A DNA stretch of 64,000 nt from CAZOHG01 sp964579725. GTDB lineage: Bacteria > Zhuqueibacterota > JdFR-76 > BMS3Abin05. This document shows positions 17,300 to 26,538 of the stretch, piece after piece (position 1 is the stretch's first letter; each line of letters starts with the position of its first letter). Location of the stretch: NCBI GenBank assembly GCA_964579725.1, contig CAZOHG010000011.1:10865-74864 (forward strand), in the 5' to 3' direction. The notes beneath the pieces were generated by a model. It was given only the letters and a program-made list of their open reading frames with translations, was not told the origin of the DNA and did not search any database. A program made the translations under genes and the position numbers.

Positions 17300-17328
17300 T
17301 TGCTTTTTCTGAATTTACATATTAAATT
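17300..17328 (+). promoter_or_regulatory. Predicted promoter of the PpiD-like gene
   Basis: On the plus strand: TTGCTT (17300-17305), a spacer of 17 bases, then TAAATT (17323-17328). The start would be near 17335, about 85 bases before the ATG. A possible uvrB promoter on the other strand nearby (TTGCAA near 17290) has too long a spacer to call. Confidence 0.5.
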
Positions 17329-17419
17329 TTGATTTGTTTCTTGCGCAAAACCGGACTTCCGATTTCTAAATCGCGAACACTTAAAAACTAAAAATAAAGC
17401 AGTTGAAAGGAGTATTTGT

Positions 17420-19222
17420 ATGGTAATGAAACGGATGCGGGAACACACCAAGGCATTTCTGGTGTTTCTCGTTTTGGCCTTTGTGGGCACCATTATTTTT
17501 AGTTGGGGAATGGACGTCACCGGCATTCGGCACCGTTCGGATGTTTTGGGCAAAGTGAACGGACACGTGATCAAAATACAGGATTATTACCGCACGCTTC
17601 AAAATCAGATTGACGCCTACCGGCAAAAAAGCAATAAAGACTTAACCGATGCCGAAATGAAACAATTGCAAAACCAGGTGTGGAACACCATGGTGCAGCA
17701 AATTCTTCTCGGCGAAGAACTGAAAAAACGGGGCATTACGGTAACCGACCAGGAAATCTGGTACCACCTTAAAAACAATCCACCTGCGGAATTGAGGCAA
17801 AACCAGAGTTTCCAGACCAACGGCAAATTTGACCAAAATAAGTATTTTCAGGCCATGCAAAATCCGCAAAACGACCGCTTTTGGATGAGCGTGGAAGATT
17901 ACTTGCGTGGTTACCTGCCGTACCAAAAATTACAAGATATTATTTCGTCGTCGGTTGTCGTGTCCGACGAAGAGGTGCGGTGGGAATTCATTAAGAAAAA
18001 CACACAGGCAAAAGTAAAGTACATCTATTTCAGCCCAACCAAATTTATCGGGGACAGCCTCTCTGTCACAGACGCGGAAATCGAATCCTATTACGCGAAG
18101 CACAAAGAGACGTTTAAACTTCCCGAAATGCGCAAAATTAAGTACGCCATTTTTCCCATCCGGCCCACAGCCAGCGACACGGCTGCCATTTACGCCGAAG
18201 CCAATCGGCTCATTAAAAAATTGAAAAACGGCGCCGATTTTGCCGATCTCGCGTCCACATTTTCGGACGATCCGGGGTCTGCCCAAAAAGGCGGCGATCT
18301 GGGCTTTTTCGGTAAGGGGGTCATGGTCAAAGAATTCGAAAAAGCGGCTTTCAACGCTAAACCGGGCGACATTGTCGGGCCCGTTAAAAGCAGTTTCGGC
18401 CTGCACATTATTCAGGTTTTAGGGCGGAAAAAAGAAAAGGGACAGGTAAAGGTTCACGCCCGGCACATCTTACTCAAATTCGCCCCCAGCGACGAAACCA
18501 AGGATGCCGTCAACGCGAAGGCTGCTTATTTTGCCTCGATGGTGAAAGAAATCGGAATGGACGCCGCCGCTAAACAGGACACGACGGTCAAAATCAAAGA
18601 ATCGCCGTTTTTCCGACGAGGCGGGTTTATTCCGGGAATTGGTTTCAATCAGGACATTGCCAAGTTTGTTTTCACCCACAAGCCCAAGAGTGTGAGCGAA
18701 AAGCCCTTTGCCACGCCTCAGGGTGAGGTGGTCGTTGAGGTTTCGGCGGTAAAAGAAGCGCACATTCAACCTCTAAGTGAGGTTAAAAATCGCATTCAGA
18801 ACCAGATTTTGCGCGAAAAACGAAAAGCGAAGGCCGGGCAATGGGCGGCTTCCGAACGAGCCAAAATGAAAACCGCCGAGGATTTTGAGCGCGTGGCTCA
18901 GGAGGATTCGCTTCAAATCAAGGAGGCCGGGCCTTTTAGTCTGGAGGGCTACGTTCCAGGGGTAGGCAACGACCCCAATTTCAAAGGGGCGGTCCTGGAA
19001 CTGTCGGTCAACCAAATTTCCAATCCGGTGGAAACCATTAAGGGTTATTATCTGATTAAATTATTGCAGAAAACGCCGTTCGACGCCAAACAATTTGCCC
19101 TGCAAAAGGACAGCATTCGGCAGCAGCTTTTGATGAAAAAACGGCAGCAAGCCTTCACCGAATGGTACGCACAGCTCAAGAAAGCGGCGGAAATTAAAGA
19201 TTACCGGGACGTGTTGTTGTAG
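17420..19222 (+). CDS. PpiD/SurA-like periplasmic peptidyl-prolyl isomerase
   Basis: A 600-residue membrane-anchored folding factor. One N-terminal helix (KAFLVFLVLAFVGTIIFSWG) anchors it, with the rest in the periplasm. Residues about 35-190 form the SurA/PpiD N-terminal chaperone region. A canonical parvulin (rotamase) domain lies around 225-335, containing FADLASTFSDDPGSAQKGGDLGFFGKG and SFGLHIIQVL. Downstream are degenerate parvulin-like repeats, one beginning VHARHILLKF and another near the C-terminus. PpiD-type proteins help newly secreted outer-membrane proteins fold. RBS AAAGGAG is nine bases before the ATG. The gene stands alone, divergent from uvrB, and ends at a strong terminator. 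Confidence 0.9.
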   Translation: MVMKRMREHTKAFLVFLVLAFVGTIIFSWGMDVTGIRHRSDVLGKVNGHVIKIQDYYRTLQNQIDAYRQKSNKDLTDAEMKQLQNQVWNTMVQQILLGEELKKRGITVTDQEIWYHLKNNPPAELRQNQSFQTNGKFDQNKYFQAMQNPQNDRFWMSVEDYLRGYLPYQKLQDIISSSVVVSDEEVRWEFIKKNTQAKVKYIYFSPTKFIGDSLSVTDAEIESYYAKHKETFKLPEMRKIKYAIFPIRPTASDTAAIYAEANRLIKKLKNGADFADLASTFSDDPGSAQKGGDLGFFGKGVMVKEFEKAAFNAKPGDIVGPVKSSFGLHIIQVLGRKKEKGQVKVHARHILLKFAPSDETKDAVNAKAAYFASMVKEIGMDAAAKQDTTVKIKESPFFRRGGFIPGIGFNQDIAKFVFTHKPKSVSEKPFATPQGEVVVEVSAVKEAHIQPLSEVKNRIQNQILREKRKAKAGQWAASERAKMKTAEDFERVAQEDSLQIKEAGPFSLEGYVPGVGNDPNFKGAVLELSVNQISNPVETIKGYYLIKLLQKTPFDAKQFALQKDSIRQQLLMKKRQQAFTEWYAQLKKAAEIKDYRDVLL

Positions 19223-19250
19223 AAAAAAATACAACGGCAGGTAGATTTTG

Positions 19251-19280
19251 AAACGGCAGGCTGCAACGCCTGCCGTTTTT
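19251..19280 (+). terminator. Rho-independent terminator
   Basis: An 11-bp perfect stem (19251-19261 pairs with 19268-19278) with a 6-base loop and a run of T's on the plus strand. It lies 28 bases after the PpiD-like gene and 2 bases before the stop of the convergent hybrid kinase gene, so it may terminate both strands. The minus-strand T run is short. Confidence 0.85.
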
Positions 19281-19281
19281 G

Positions 19282-20448
19282 TTAGAGGGGCGCCTCTTCA
19301 TCCAAAGAATCTTCCGGCAGAAAAACGGAAACAGTGGTTCCCTCGTTGATTTTGCTGTCGATTTTTACATACCCGTTGTGGGCGTCCACAATGCCTTTGA
19401 TGATCGAAAGGCCGATTCCGGTGCTCCCGCCCAAAAATCCCCTTTTGGATGTGCTGTGGTAGTCGCTATTCTGAACTTCGTAAAACTTCTCAAAAATGTG
19501 TCCAAGGTCTTTGTCGGGGATTCCCACGCCCGTGTCCACAACTTGAAGCAAAAAATAGGGGTCGCTTTTGTCGGTCACAATGCGGATCGACCCGCCGTCA
19601 GGGGTAAAACGAATGGCATTGGACACCAATTCTTGAATAATACGCCGCACGTAAAACCGGTCAGCCACGATTGGGGGAAGCTCTTCTTTGGGTTCGAATT
19701 GAATGTCCAGCGAACGCCCTTGCAAATCCACCCGCAATTCGCTCAGTACTTCTTGGGCAGTTTGATTCAAATCGAAAATTTCTTTTTTTAGGGTCAATTG
19801 CCGCGATTCAATACGGGACATATTGAACATATCCAACACAATGCGTTCCATATCGCTTAGCGCGTTGGCAATAATTTTCATAAATCCGCGTTTTTCTTCT
19901 TCCGAAAACATATCTTCTTCCAAGAATCGGAAGTAGCTTTTGGCGTGGGTCACCGGCGTGCGCAATTCGTGACTGGTAATGGCGATGAATTTATCTTTAA
20001 TCCGCTGCAACTCCTCCAATTTCTCTTTAACCTTGCGCAATTCCGACACTTCGCGGCTCATGGCGATCTTTTCGGCACATTTTGCAACGACAAGGCGCAT
20101 TTGCTCGATTTTCAACGGCTTGAGAAGAAAATCGTACGCACCCAATTTCATCGATTCGATGGCATTTTCCACGCTCGCGTAGCCGGTCATCATAATGACC
20201 TCCACGTGCGGATAGTCACGCTTAATGTTCCGCAGCAATTCGAGTCCATCCATGACGTCCATTTTTAAATCGGAAACCACAATGTCCACCGGTTCCTTTT
20301 CAATGATTTTGAGAGCATCCGCCCCATTGGAAGCTGTTGCCACGTCATACCCAGCTCGCGTCAATCCGCGCTTCGAAAGATTCAAAATAACTTCCTCGTC
20401 GTCGACGACCAAAATGTGCGTGGGAGTATTTTTTTCTTCAAGCGACAT
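19282..20448 (-). CDS. Receiver-histidine kinase hybrid protein
   Basis: A 388-residue soluble hybrid. The N-terminal receiver (about 10-125) has VVDDEE and phospho-acceptor Asp60. A helical linker follows, then a HisKA dimerisation domain with His160 in ITSHELRTPV, then a HATPase domain (about 260-385) with the N-box VSNAIRFT, G1 VVDTGVGIPD and G2 STGIGLSIIKGI. There is no sensor or membrane segment, so input should come through the receiver. It follows the giant sensor protein after 14 bases. I chose the ATG at 20446-20448 (GAGGT upstream) over a TTG at 20466. Receiver-first kinases commonly sit mid-pathway in phosphorelays. Confidence 0.93.
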   Translation of the reverse strand: MSLEEKNTPTHILVVDDEEVILNLSKRGLTRAGYDVATASNGADALKIIEKEPVDIVVSDLKMDVMDGLELLRNIKRDYPHVEVIMMTGYASVENAIESMKLGAYDFLLKPLKIEQMRLVVAKCAEKIAMSREVSELRKVKEKLEELQRIKDKFIAITSHELRTPVTHAKSYFRFLEEDMFSEEEKRGFMKIIANALSDMERIVLDMFNMSRIESRQLTLKKEIFDLNQTAQEVLSELRVDLQGRSLDIQFEPKEELPPIVADRFYVRRIIQELVSNAIRFTPDGGSIRIVTDKSDPYFLLQVVDTGVGIPDKDLGHIFEKFYEVQNSDYHSTSKRGFLGGSTGIGLSIIKGIVDAHNGYVKIDSKINEGTTVSVFLPEDSLDEEAPL

Positions 20449-20462
20449 ACCTACCTCAAATT

Positions 20463-23400
20463 TCAATCTTTTGTTGACTGTTCCCAGTCGATGATTTGCG
20501 TTTCACCGACGTATTCTTTCGTCCGTATTTTGACCACGTTACTGAATTTTTTAATAAGATCATTGATTCGATCCGCCTGCTTTTCGATTTCTCTCAAATC
20601 CTCTTGCAGAGGACTGCCGGGGTCCGTCTCTTCCCGCAACAGCGAAAGGTACCCCATGATGCCTGTTAGGGGCTGATTAATTTCGTGGGCAATGGAACCC
20701 GCCATTTCCATGGCCAGTTTTAGCCGTTCGCCGCGGATTTTTTCGTGCTCCAAATTTTTGAGTTGTGAAATATCATTGACCACATAAAGAATAAAACGGC
20801 TGAAATCAAAATCCACAAACTGAGAAACACTAATCAGGAAAATGTGTTCTCCCTCTTGAAATTGAACGCGCACAGAATTGAGTTTTCCCTCTTTGAATTC
20901 CCGAAATTCAGGCGTTCGGCGGACGACTTCGCAAAAGGGAAATTCGTGGCTGTTTTCACCCTGGTCAATTGTTTCGGGAAAATACCGCCGAAAGGTCGGA
21001 TTGGCAAAAAGGACTCTTCCATTGACGTCGGCCATGGCAATACCCTGGTCGATTTCACTCAATATTTGATCGAGTTTGTTCTTTTCGTATTTCAGGCGGG
21101 AAAATAAATTGGCCTTGTACACCGCCTGAGACATTTGGTTGGCAATGGTTTGAATAATGTGAAGATCAATATCCGAAAAGCTGTTTTTGTCCAGACTTTC
21201 CACGTTCAAAACGCCCAAGACATCCTCATTAAAACGCAGGGGAGCACACACTTCCGAACCAGTGGGTTTTTCGCCTACGGGAATAAATTGCCTGTCTTTG
21301 GAAACATCGTTGGAATAGACCAATAGCCCCGTTTCAAACGCCCTGCCCAAAAGTCCTTCCCCCCCGTGCACGCGAAAGCCTAACGGCCGTCGTGAACGGC
21401 TCCCGCCGCTGTGCGCCGTTTTTACGAGGGTATCTTTGTGGTCCTCCGCCCTCAAATACACCGACACGTAAAAATACCCCATTTGAGAGCGTAGGCTGTC
21501 TACAACCGATTGAATAAACTCCTTCGAATCCAGACTCGAATTTAAAATAGAACCCAATTTGGCCACCAATTCCATGTGGTAGGCGTACTGTTTTTCTTTT
21601 TCCACCCGGGCAGCAAATTGGTAATACACCGCCAATTGGTCGGCAAACGTTTCGAGGGTGGCAATGTCAATTTCGTCAAATTCAAATGGCTTTAGTCCTT
21701 CAATATTGACCACCCCTAAAATTGTATTTTCCGTCTTAATCGGAACGGCCAATTCCGACTTCGATTGGTGATTTTGAAATCGATGATAATGGGGGTCTTT
21801 TTCGGTTTCGGGGGCATAGTAGGTTGTTTTTCTACGAATCGCCTGCCCTAAAATTCCCTTTTGTTCCGATTGTTTGTACCCTGCCGGCATCACATTCTCA
21901 AGTCCCCCTGCCAGGGCACTCAATGAGAGCTTTTTTTCCGCCGGTAAATACGAAAAAATAGCCACGTGCCAATAGCCCAATTTTTCGTGCAAATGGTCCA
22001 CGCTTTTTTGGAGCACAGCCTGAAAATTTTGGGATTCCATCCAAATTTTAACCCCCTGACTCAGTAATTCCAACTGGTAGGCACGCTTTTTTTGCTGTTC
22101 AACCAAAATGGAATGCTGAATCAGTAACCCGATTTGTGACCCTACGGAGAGCAATAGCGATTGTAATTGCGGCGACAAATCGGAAGTACCGGCTAAACCG
22201 AGCAAAATTAATCCGACTGCTCCGTTTTCGCTCAAAAGGGGAATCTCCAGATATCGGTTGATGTGGTATTTCTCGGTGATTTTTTTGGAAAACGTCTCTT
22301 CGGCGGCTGACTCGCCCTCTACAATTGGCACGGAAACAATGTCTCGGTTTCGAAGGGCCAGGCCCAATACGCCCTGCTTTTGTTCCAGATTTCGAACTAA
22401 CCGGTCGGCATCAGGAACCGACCCCCAGACAAACCGGAGCTGCCTGGTTTTCGAGTGAACCAAATAAATGGCGCCGAGAGAGGCCTCCGAAAGTTCCATA
22501 AGATGATTCAAACTCTCACGGTACGCCTGGTTCAAATCCGGTTTCGACACGACAGAACGCGTAATACTATGTAGCAAATTTAACACGCGATTTTGCGTAA
22601 CCAATTGTTCTTCAAAGAGTTTCTGCTGAGTTAAATTGTGCAATATTAATTGAAAATAACGGCTCCCTCTAAATTCAATTTTGGAAGAACTGATACGGAG
22701 AAAAATCTGGTGACCATCTTTCCGATGAAAAGGAACTTCCAACGCCGAAAGGGATTTGTTTTCCCCCACCGAGGTTAAATACTCTGTTAGCGGCACGGAC
22801 ACAAAGAGTTTTTTGACATTCTGCTGACGAAGCTCTGCGGGCGAAAGTCCCAGCACTTTTTCACACCTGGGATTGGCTTCTACGATCTCCCCGGTCTCTT
22901 TGCAAATCAGAATGGCGTCGCCTGCATTTTCGAGCAGCAGTCGGTAGCGCTGCTCAGACTGTTTGATTTCCTCTAAGGTTTCCTGGAGTCGGCTTGACAT
23001 CCGGTTAATGGAATCCGAAATTTGTTCGAATTCCTTCAGCTTGCCCCCTTCCAGCTTAACGGAGAAATTCCCGTTTCCAATTTCACTCAAATGGCGAATG
23101 AACTGTGTTTTTTTATTCTTAAAAAATTGTAACAAAAGCCAACTGATCCCGATCGTCAGCAAAATGATCATAAAAAGAAAATAGATGTAAATCCCAAAAT
23201 AGTGTTTTCGTACTCCCTTGTAGTGGTTCCATAGCGCTTCCATTGGGGCTTCCTGTGTGGTCGGATCAAAAAGGTACACCAACCGCCAACCGGGAACCGG
23301 CAATTTTTTCAGGAAAGCCACCGCATTGGGACGTAGTTTTTTTCGAACCAAAACGGAGGACGATTGAGACATGCGCACGATTTCTGAATCGATTTTCGGA

Positions 23401-24200
23401 GGGCGAATAAGCGGTTTCTGCATCCACACCACACGATTATTACGGCGAAAAAACCGGGCTAAGATTTCACCCTGCGGTGAGTAAATAAAAAAGTTGGAGG
23501 GGTTTAATTTGTTTTGCAGAAGGGCATTAAGCACGACCCCTTTGACATCTAAAAAGAGAACCCCTAAATACTCGTTTTCAGCGGCTCGAAATTTCAAAAA
23601 TCCAAAAAACAGCCCCATGGAATGATTGGCATTCAGAGAGCCGGAACGCCAGCAGGTGGAATCTAACGGAAGTTTTTTAAAATCAATTGTTTCTTTCAGC
23701 CATTTCGAGCTCGGGGTAAATCGGGATTTTGGGTTGCTTTCCAGAAAAAGCCGATTAAAATGAGAGTCAAACACCACAAATCCCGCGGCGTAATTGGAAA
23801 AGGCTCGAATGCGAAAAATCAGGGTTGCCAGTTTAGTTGAATAAGGAACAGCCTTTGGGGTGCCCCCGGCCTGCGTGGACGAATGCACTTGCCGAAGGGC
23901 CATTTCTTCCCAATAGGGGTAAACGGCCGTCAGGGTTTGCAGAGCGCGAAGGGCTCCGTCAAAATTGCGCTCAATGGACAAACAGGCCGTTCGAAAAGAT
24001 TCCCGAACCTGACTTTCCTTGGCGTCTTCGAAAACCCGGTTAATTCCCCGGGACACTTCCTCGTCGTATTTCCAAATGGTTTCTTTTTCAATAAGATGAT
24101 TGAAAAGCAGGGGGAAAATGGCGACAAGGATAAAGGAAACCATGAAAACAAAAAAAATGGAAATGCCCTGCGGCTTGTTTTTTCTAAAAAAATCGAGCAT
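20463..24200 (-). CDS. Giant multi-sensor protein ending in a HisKA domain, no ATPase domain
   Basis: A 1245-residue membrane receptor. Order as read: transmembrane helix (about 17-35), large extracellular region (about 36-330), second helix (about 340-360), HAMP (about 362-415), PAS (about 420-540), three GAF domains (about 560-700, 725-875, 890-1040), another PAS (about 1045-1150), and a HisKA dimerisation domain with His1172 in AHEINQPLTGIMGYLSLL. The protein ends about 73 residues after that histidine with no N, G1 or G2 box, so the catalytic domain is missing. The next gene supplies a complete kinase, so the histidine may be phosphorylated in trans. ATG at 24198-24200. Ligands are unknown. 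Confidence 0.88.
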   Translation of the reverse strand: MLDFFRKNKPQGISIFFVFMVSFILVAIFPLLFNHLIEKETIWKYDEEVSRGINRVFEDAKESQVRESFRTACLSIERNFDGALRALQTLTAVYPYWEEMALRQVHSSTQAGGTPKAVPYSTKLATLIFRIRAFSNYAAGFVVFDSHFNRLFLESNPKSRFTPSSKWLKETIDFKKLPLDSTCWRSGSLNANHSMGLFFGFLKFRAAENEYLGVLFLDVKGVVLNALLQNKLNPSNFFIYSPQGEILARFFRRNNRVVWMQKPLIRPPKIDSEIVRMSQSSSVLVRKKLRPNAVAFLKKLPVPGWRLVYLFDPTTQEAPMEALWNHYKGVRKHYFGIYIYFLFMIILLTIGISWLLLQFFKNKKTQFIRHLSEIGNGNFSVKLEGGKLKEFEQISDSINRMSSRLQETLEEIKQSEQRYRLLLENAGDAILICKETGEIVEANPRCEKVLGLSPAELRQQNVKKLFVSVPLTEYLTSVGENKSLSALEVPFHRKDGHQIFLRISSSKIEFRGSRYFQLILHNLTQQKLFEEQLVTQNRVLNLLHSITRSVVSKPDLNQAYRESLNHLMELSEASLGAIYLVHSKTRQLRFVWGSVPDADRLVRNLEQKQGVLGLALRNRDIVSVPIVEGESAAEETFSKKITEKYHINRYLEIPLLSENGAVGLILLGLAGTSDLSPQLQSLLLSVGSQIGLLIQHSILVEQQKKRAYQLELLSQGVKIWMESQNFQAVLQKSVDHLHEKLGYWHVAIFSYLPAEKKLSLSALAGGLENVMPAGYKQSEQKGILGQAIRRKTTYYAPETEKDPHYHRFQNHQSKSELAVPIKTENTILGVVNIEGLKPFEFDEIDIATLETFADQLAVYYQFAARVEKEKQYAYHMELVAKLGSILNSSLDSKEFIQSVVDSLRSQMGYFYVSVYLRAEDHKDTLVKTAHSGGSRSRRPLGFRVHGGEGLLGRAFETGLLVYSNDVSKDRQFIPVGEKPTGSEVCAPLRFNEDVLGVLNVESLDKNSFSDIDLHIIQTIANQMSQAVYKANLFSRLKYEKNKLDQILSEIDQGIAMADVNGRVLFANPTFRRYFPETIDQGENSHEFPFCEVVRRTPEFREFKEGKLNSVRVQFQEGEHIFLISVSQFVDFDFSRFILYVVNDISQLKNLEHEKIRGERLKLAMEMAGSIAHEINQPLTGIMGYLSLLREETDPGSPLQEDLREIEKQADRINDLIKKFSNVVKIRTKEYVGETQIIDWEQSTKD

Positions 24201-24268
24201 ACGGATCCAAAATCCTCACTCAAAACGTCGTCCATCCGTGGCAGAAGGCAAAAGAGCCAATCGCATTT

Positions 24269-24297
24269 AAACTACATTTATTTGTTGGCAAAAGCAA
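24269..24297 (-). promoter_or_regulatory. Predicted promoter of the giant sensor gene
   Basis: On the minus strand: TTGCTT (24292-24297), 17-base spacer, TAGTTT (24269-24274). Start near 24262, giving about 60 bases of leader before the ATG at 24200. It matches the pattern of the other promoters in the window. Confidence 0.5.
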
Positions 24298-24615
24298 GAT
24301 TTTTCTAAATTTTTGCAGTTTTTTAATTTTTTGGGCAAATCCGGCCAATTTTTGGGAAAGCTTTGCTTCCGACCTTCCCCTCTTCCTCACATTTCACCCG
24401 AGCCGGATGGTGTTATTTTCGGAGAGGAAGTTCCGTTTTTAAAACCCGAACGGTCGCTTTTCTTCCTTCCCGGTAAACTCAACCCTTTTTTTAGGAAATT
24501 CGTCTCCTTTTATTATCGGCAAAAGGTCTAAGGTACTTAATAAGAGTACAATTAGAAGTGAAAAACGGGGAGACAACGACCAGCGGGAGGCGCAAAAATT
24601 TCCTTTTTTTTCATT

Positions 24616-24653
24616 AAAAAAGGCTCAGGCAATTGCTTGCACTGAGCCTTTTT
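24616..24653 (-). terminator. Terminator of the Rnf operon
   Basis: A 12-bp perfect inverted repeat (24617-24628 with 24642-24653) with a 13-base loop, carrying T runs on both strands. It lies about 17 bases after the stop of the last Rnf gene. Its position supports rnfA being the end of the operon, so rnfB is not simply next in line. Confidence 0.85.
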
Positions 24654-24669
24654 CTCAAAAACAAGGGGA

Positions 24670-25299
24670 CTACAATCGCAATCCGGCAAATCCTAAAAAG
24701 GCAATGGCCATGAGAGCAGCAGTAATAAAAGCGATGGGGGTTCCCTTAAAAGATTCGGGTACGCGGGCGGTTTCCAATTTTTCCCGAATCCCTGCCATGA
24801 GAACCAGCGCAAGGGTAAATCCCACGCCGCTCATAAAACCCTGCGTAATGCTCTCAATTAAATTAAGGGAATCATTAATATTCAAAACGGTAACCCCCAA
24901 AATGGCACAATTGGTGGTAATCAAGGGCAAATAGATTCCCAGCGCCTTGTACAGACCAGGGGCTGTTTTTTGAATCACCATTTCCACAAATTGCACCAGG
25001 GAGGCAATCACCAAAATGAAGGCAATCGTCCGCAAAAAGCTCAAATCCGGCGGCGATTGAAGATGAAAAATGTGGAAGAACACGTTGGTCGACGCCGGTT
25101 CCAGAAAGTACACGTACACCAGCCAGGTCACAAACGAAGCCAGCGTCATGACAAAAATTACGGCAAATCCCATTCCCAGAGCGGGCCCCAATTCTTTAGA
25201 CACGCCCATATAGGGACAAATCCCGAGAAAACGGTTAAGCACAAAGTTGTTAATAAAAATCGAGGCGATTGAAATAATTAAGAGCGTTCGTAATTCCAT
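24670..25299 (-). CDS. rnfA: Rnf electron transport complex subunit RnfA
   Basis: A 209-residue membrane protein with about six helices, the RnfA/NqrE-type subunit. The N-terminus carries FINNFVLNRFLGICPYMG, including the conserved cysteine in CPYMG thought to bind a membrane-embedded iron-sulfur centre with RnfE. Later LPLITTNCAILGV supplies the partner cysteine. Rnf complexes couple electron transfer between reduced ferredoxin and NAD to Na+ or H+ transport. This is the last gene of the visible cluster, with a terminator 17 bases after it and an 18-base gap after rnfE. Confidence 0.95.
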   Translation of the reverse strand: MELRTLLIISIASIFINNFVLNRFLGICPYMGVSKELGPALGMGFAVIFVMTLASFVTWLVYVYFLEPASTNVFFHIFHLQSPPDLSFLRTIAFILVIASLVQFVEMVIQKTAPGLYKALGIYLPLITTNCAILGVTVLNINDSLNLIESITQGFMSGVGFTLALVLMAGIREKLETARVPESFKGTPIAFITAALMAIAFLGFAGLRL

Positions 25300-25317
25300 G
25301 GTTCCTCCTCAAAAGGT

Positions 25318-25917
25318 CTACATCACCGCTCGTTTTCGATCAAACCAATTAATTAACGCCATGTACAGCCCTAACACCAAAAAAGCGCCTGGAGGCAATA
25401 CCATGATTAACATGGGTTTAAAAGACATTCCCAAAAGCGGGTATCCCCACAGGGTACCGTTTCCCAACAACTCCCGGGTGAACCCAAGAAGAGACAAGGA
25501 GAGCGTAAAGCCGAGCCCGATTCCCAAACCGTCCATAATGGAAGCGATGGGCCCATTTTTACCGGCAAAGGATTCCGCCCGAGCCAAAATAATACAGTTA
25601 ACCACAATGAGGGGAATAAAAATTCCCAGAGCTTTGTGCAACGCCGGTGTGTAGGCCGCCATGGCCAAATCGACAATTGTGGTAAACGTGGCAATCACCG
25701 TAATATAAATCGGGATGCGAACTTTGGAAGGAATCCATTGGTGAATGAGGGACACCAGTAAATTGGAGCTGGTTAAGACGAAAATAACCGCCACCCCCAT
25801 TCCCACGCTGTTCTGAAGGGTGTTGGAAACCGCCAATGTGGGACACATCCCCAAAACCATTCGGAATGTGGGATTTTCCTTGTAAATCCCTTTCGTAAAT
25901 TCTTTTATTAAGGACAT
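25318..25917 (-). CDS. rnfE: Rnf electron transport complex subunit RnfE
   Basis: A 199-residue integral membrane subunit, the pseudo-twin of RnfA and NqrD-like. Key segments are NPTFRMVLGMCPTLAVSN, with the N-terminal cysteine, and FIPLIVVNCIILARAE with the second. Together with RnfA it is thought to form the symmetric pair that carries electrons across the membrane. About six hydrophobic segments. It follows rnfG after 12 bases and precedes rnfA by 18, an arrangement typical of co-translated Rnf subunits. Confidence 0.95.
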   Translation of the reverse strand: MSLIKEFTKGIYKENPTFRMVLGMCPTLAVSNTLQNSVGMGVAVIFVLTSSNLLVSLIHQWIPSKVRIPIYITVIATFTTIVDLAMAAYTPALHKALGIFIPLIVVNCIILARAESFAGKNGPIASIMDGLGIGLGFTLSLSLLGFTRELLGNGTLWGYPLLGMSFKPMLIMVLPPGAFLVLGLYMALINWFDRKRAVM

Positions 25918-25929
25918 TGCTCAACTCCC

Positions 25930-26538
25930 TTAGTTCACAATCAGACTCAATTGGTTCTCTGGGCTCGTTTTTTTACCGAGGAGCTTTTCCAGTTTTAGAA
26001 CGCCCTCGCGCACCGCTCGCGTGACGGCACGGGACGAAATGGTCGCCCCGGTCACACTTTTGATTTCCCCACCATCTTTATCCACCTGCAAATTGTCGCC
26101 CTTTTTTCCGATGAACTGGTGCTGGAACCAGGGCCATTTGTCCCCGTATTTGACCTCGGCAATTTTGGCTCCCAACCCGGGTGTTTCGGATTGGGAGAGA
26201 ATTTTGATACCTTGAATCATTCCCGTCGTGTCTACACCTACCATCACTTCAATTGTGCTGGAATACCCGTGTGCAGAGGATAAAATAATATAGCCGACCA
26301 AATGGGTGGTGTCGGGCGAAGCGTACCCCTTGTAATAGAGAATTTGGTCTCCCTTTTTCACTGGAACAATCACACCCTTTGCTGCTTTGGGGAGGGATTG
26401 TTTGAGCGCCAATTGCTGAACCAATTTTTTCTCGGCTTCGATTTTGGGTTTGGTTGTATTAAAAACCCACGCCAGCGCGCCCGCCGCCACAACTGTTACA
26501 ATCGTCAAAATAACCGGCAGTTTAATGAGTTCTTTCAT
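25930..26538 (-). CDS. rnfG: Rnf electron transport complex subunit RnfG
   Basis: A 202-residue subunit with one N-terminal membrane helix and a periplasmic FMN-binding domain. GLGAKIAEVKYG (about 121-132) and TGATISSRAV (about 163-172) are family signatures. Flavin is expected on Thr166. The usual flavin-transfer motif is Dxx(S/T)GAT, but the Asp position here is Lys160 (KSVTGAT), a noticeable change in a normally conserved residue. The gene overlaps rnfD by 4 bases. The family call is firm; whether it is flavinylated in the usual way is open. Confidence 0.93.
   Translation of the reverse strand: MKELIKLPVILTIVTVVAAGALAWVFNTTKPKIEAEKKLVQQLALKQSLPKAAKGVIVPVKKGDQILYYKGYASPDTTHLVGYIILSSAHGYSSTIEVMVGVDTTGMIQGIKILSQSETPGLGAKIAEVKYGDKWPWFQHQFIGKKGDNLQVDKDGGEIKSVTGATISSRAVTRAVREGVLKLEKLLGKKTSPENQLSLIVN

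Larger units (their letters stand above)
24201..24669. other. Intergenic region upstream of the giant sensor gene
   Basis: A 469-base AT-rich stretch between the giant sensor gene and the Rnf operon. It holds the promoter at 24269-24297 and the terminator at 24616-24653. Between about 24300 and 24610 I see no gene, tRNA or repeat. Confidence 0.6.

Noticed and set aside
20449..20466. A frameshift that separated a catalytic domain from the giant sensor
   Set aside because: The next gene starts 14 bases later with a complete receiver domain; no stray ATPase fragment lies between.
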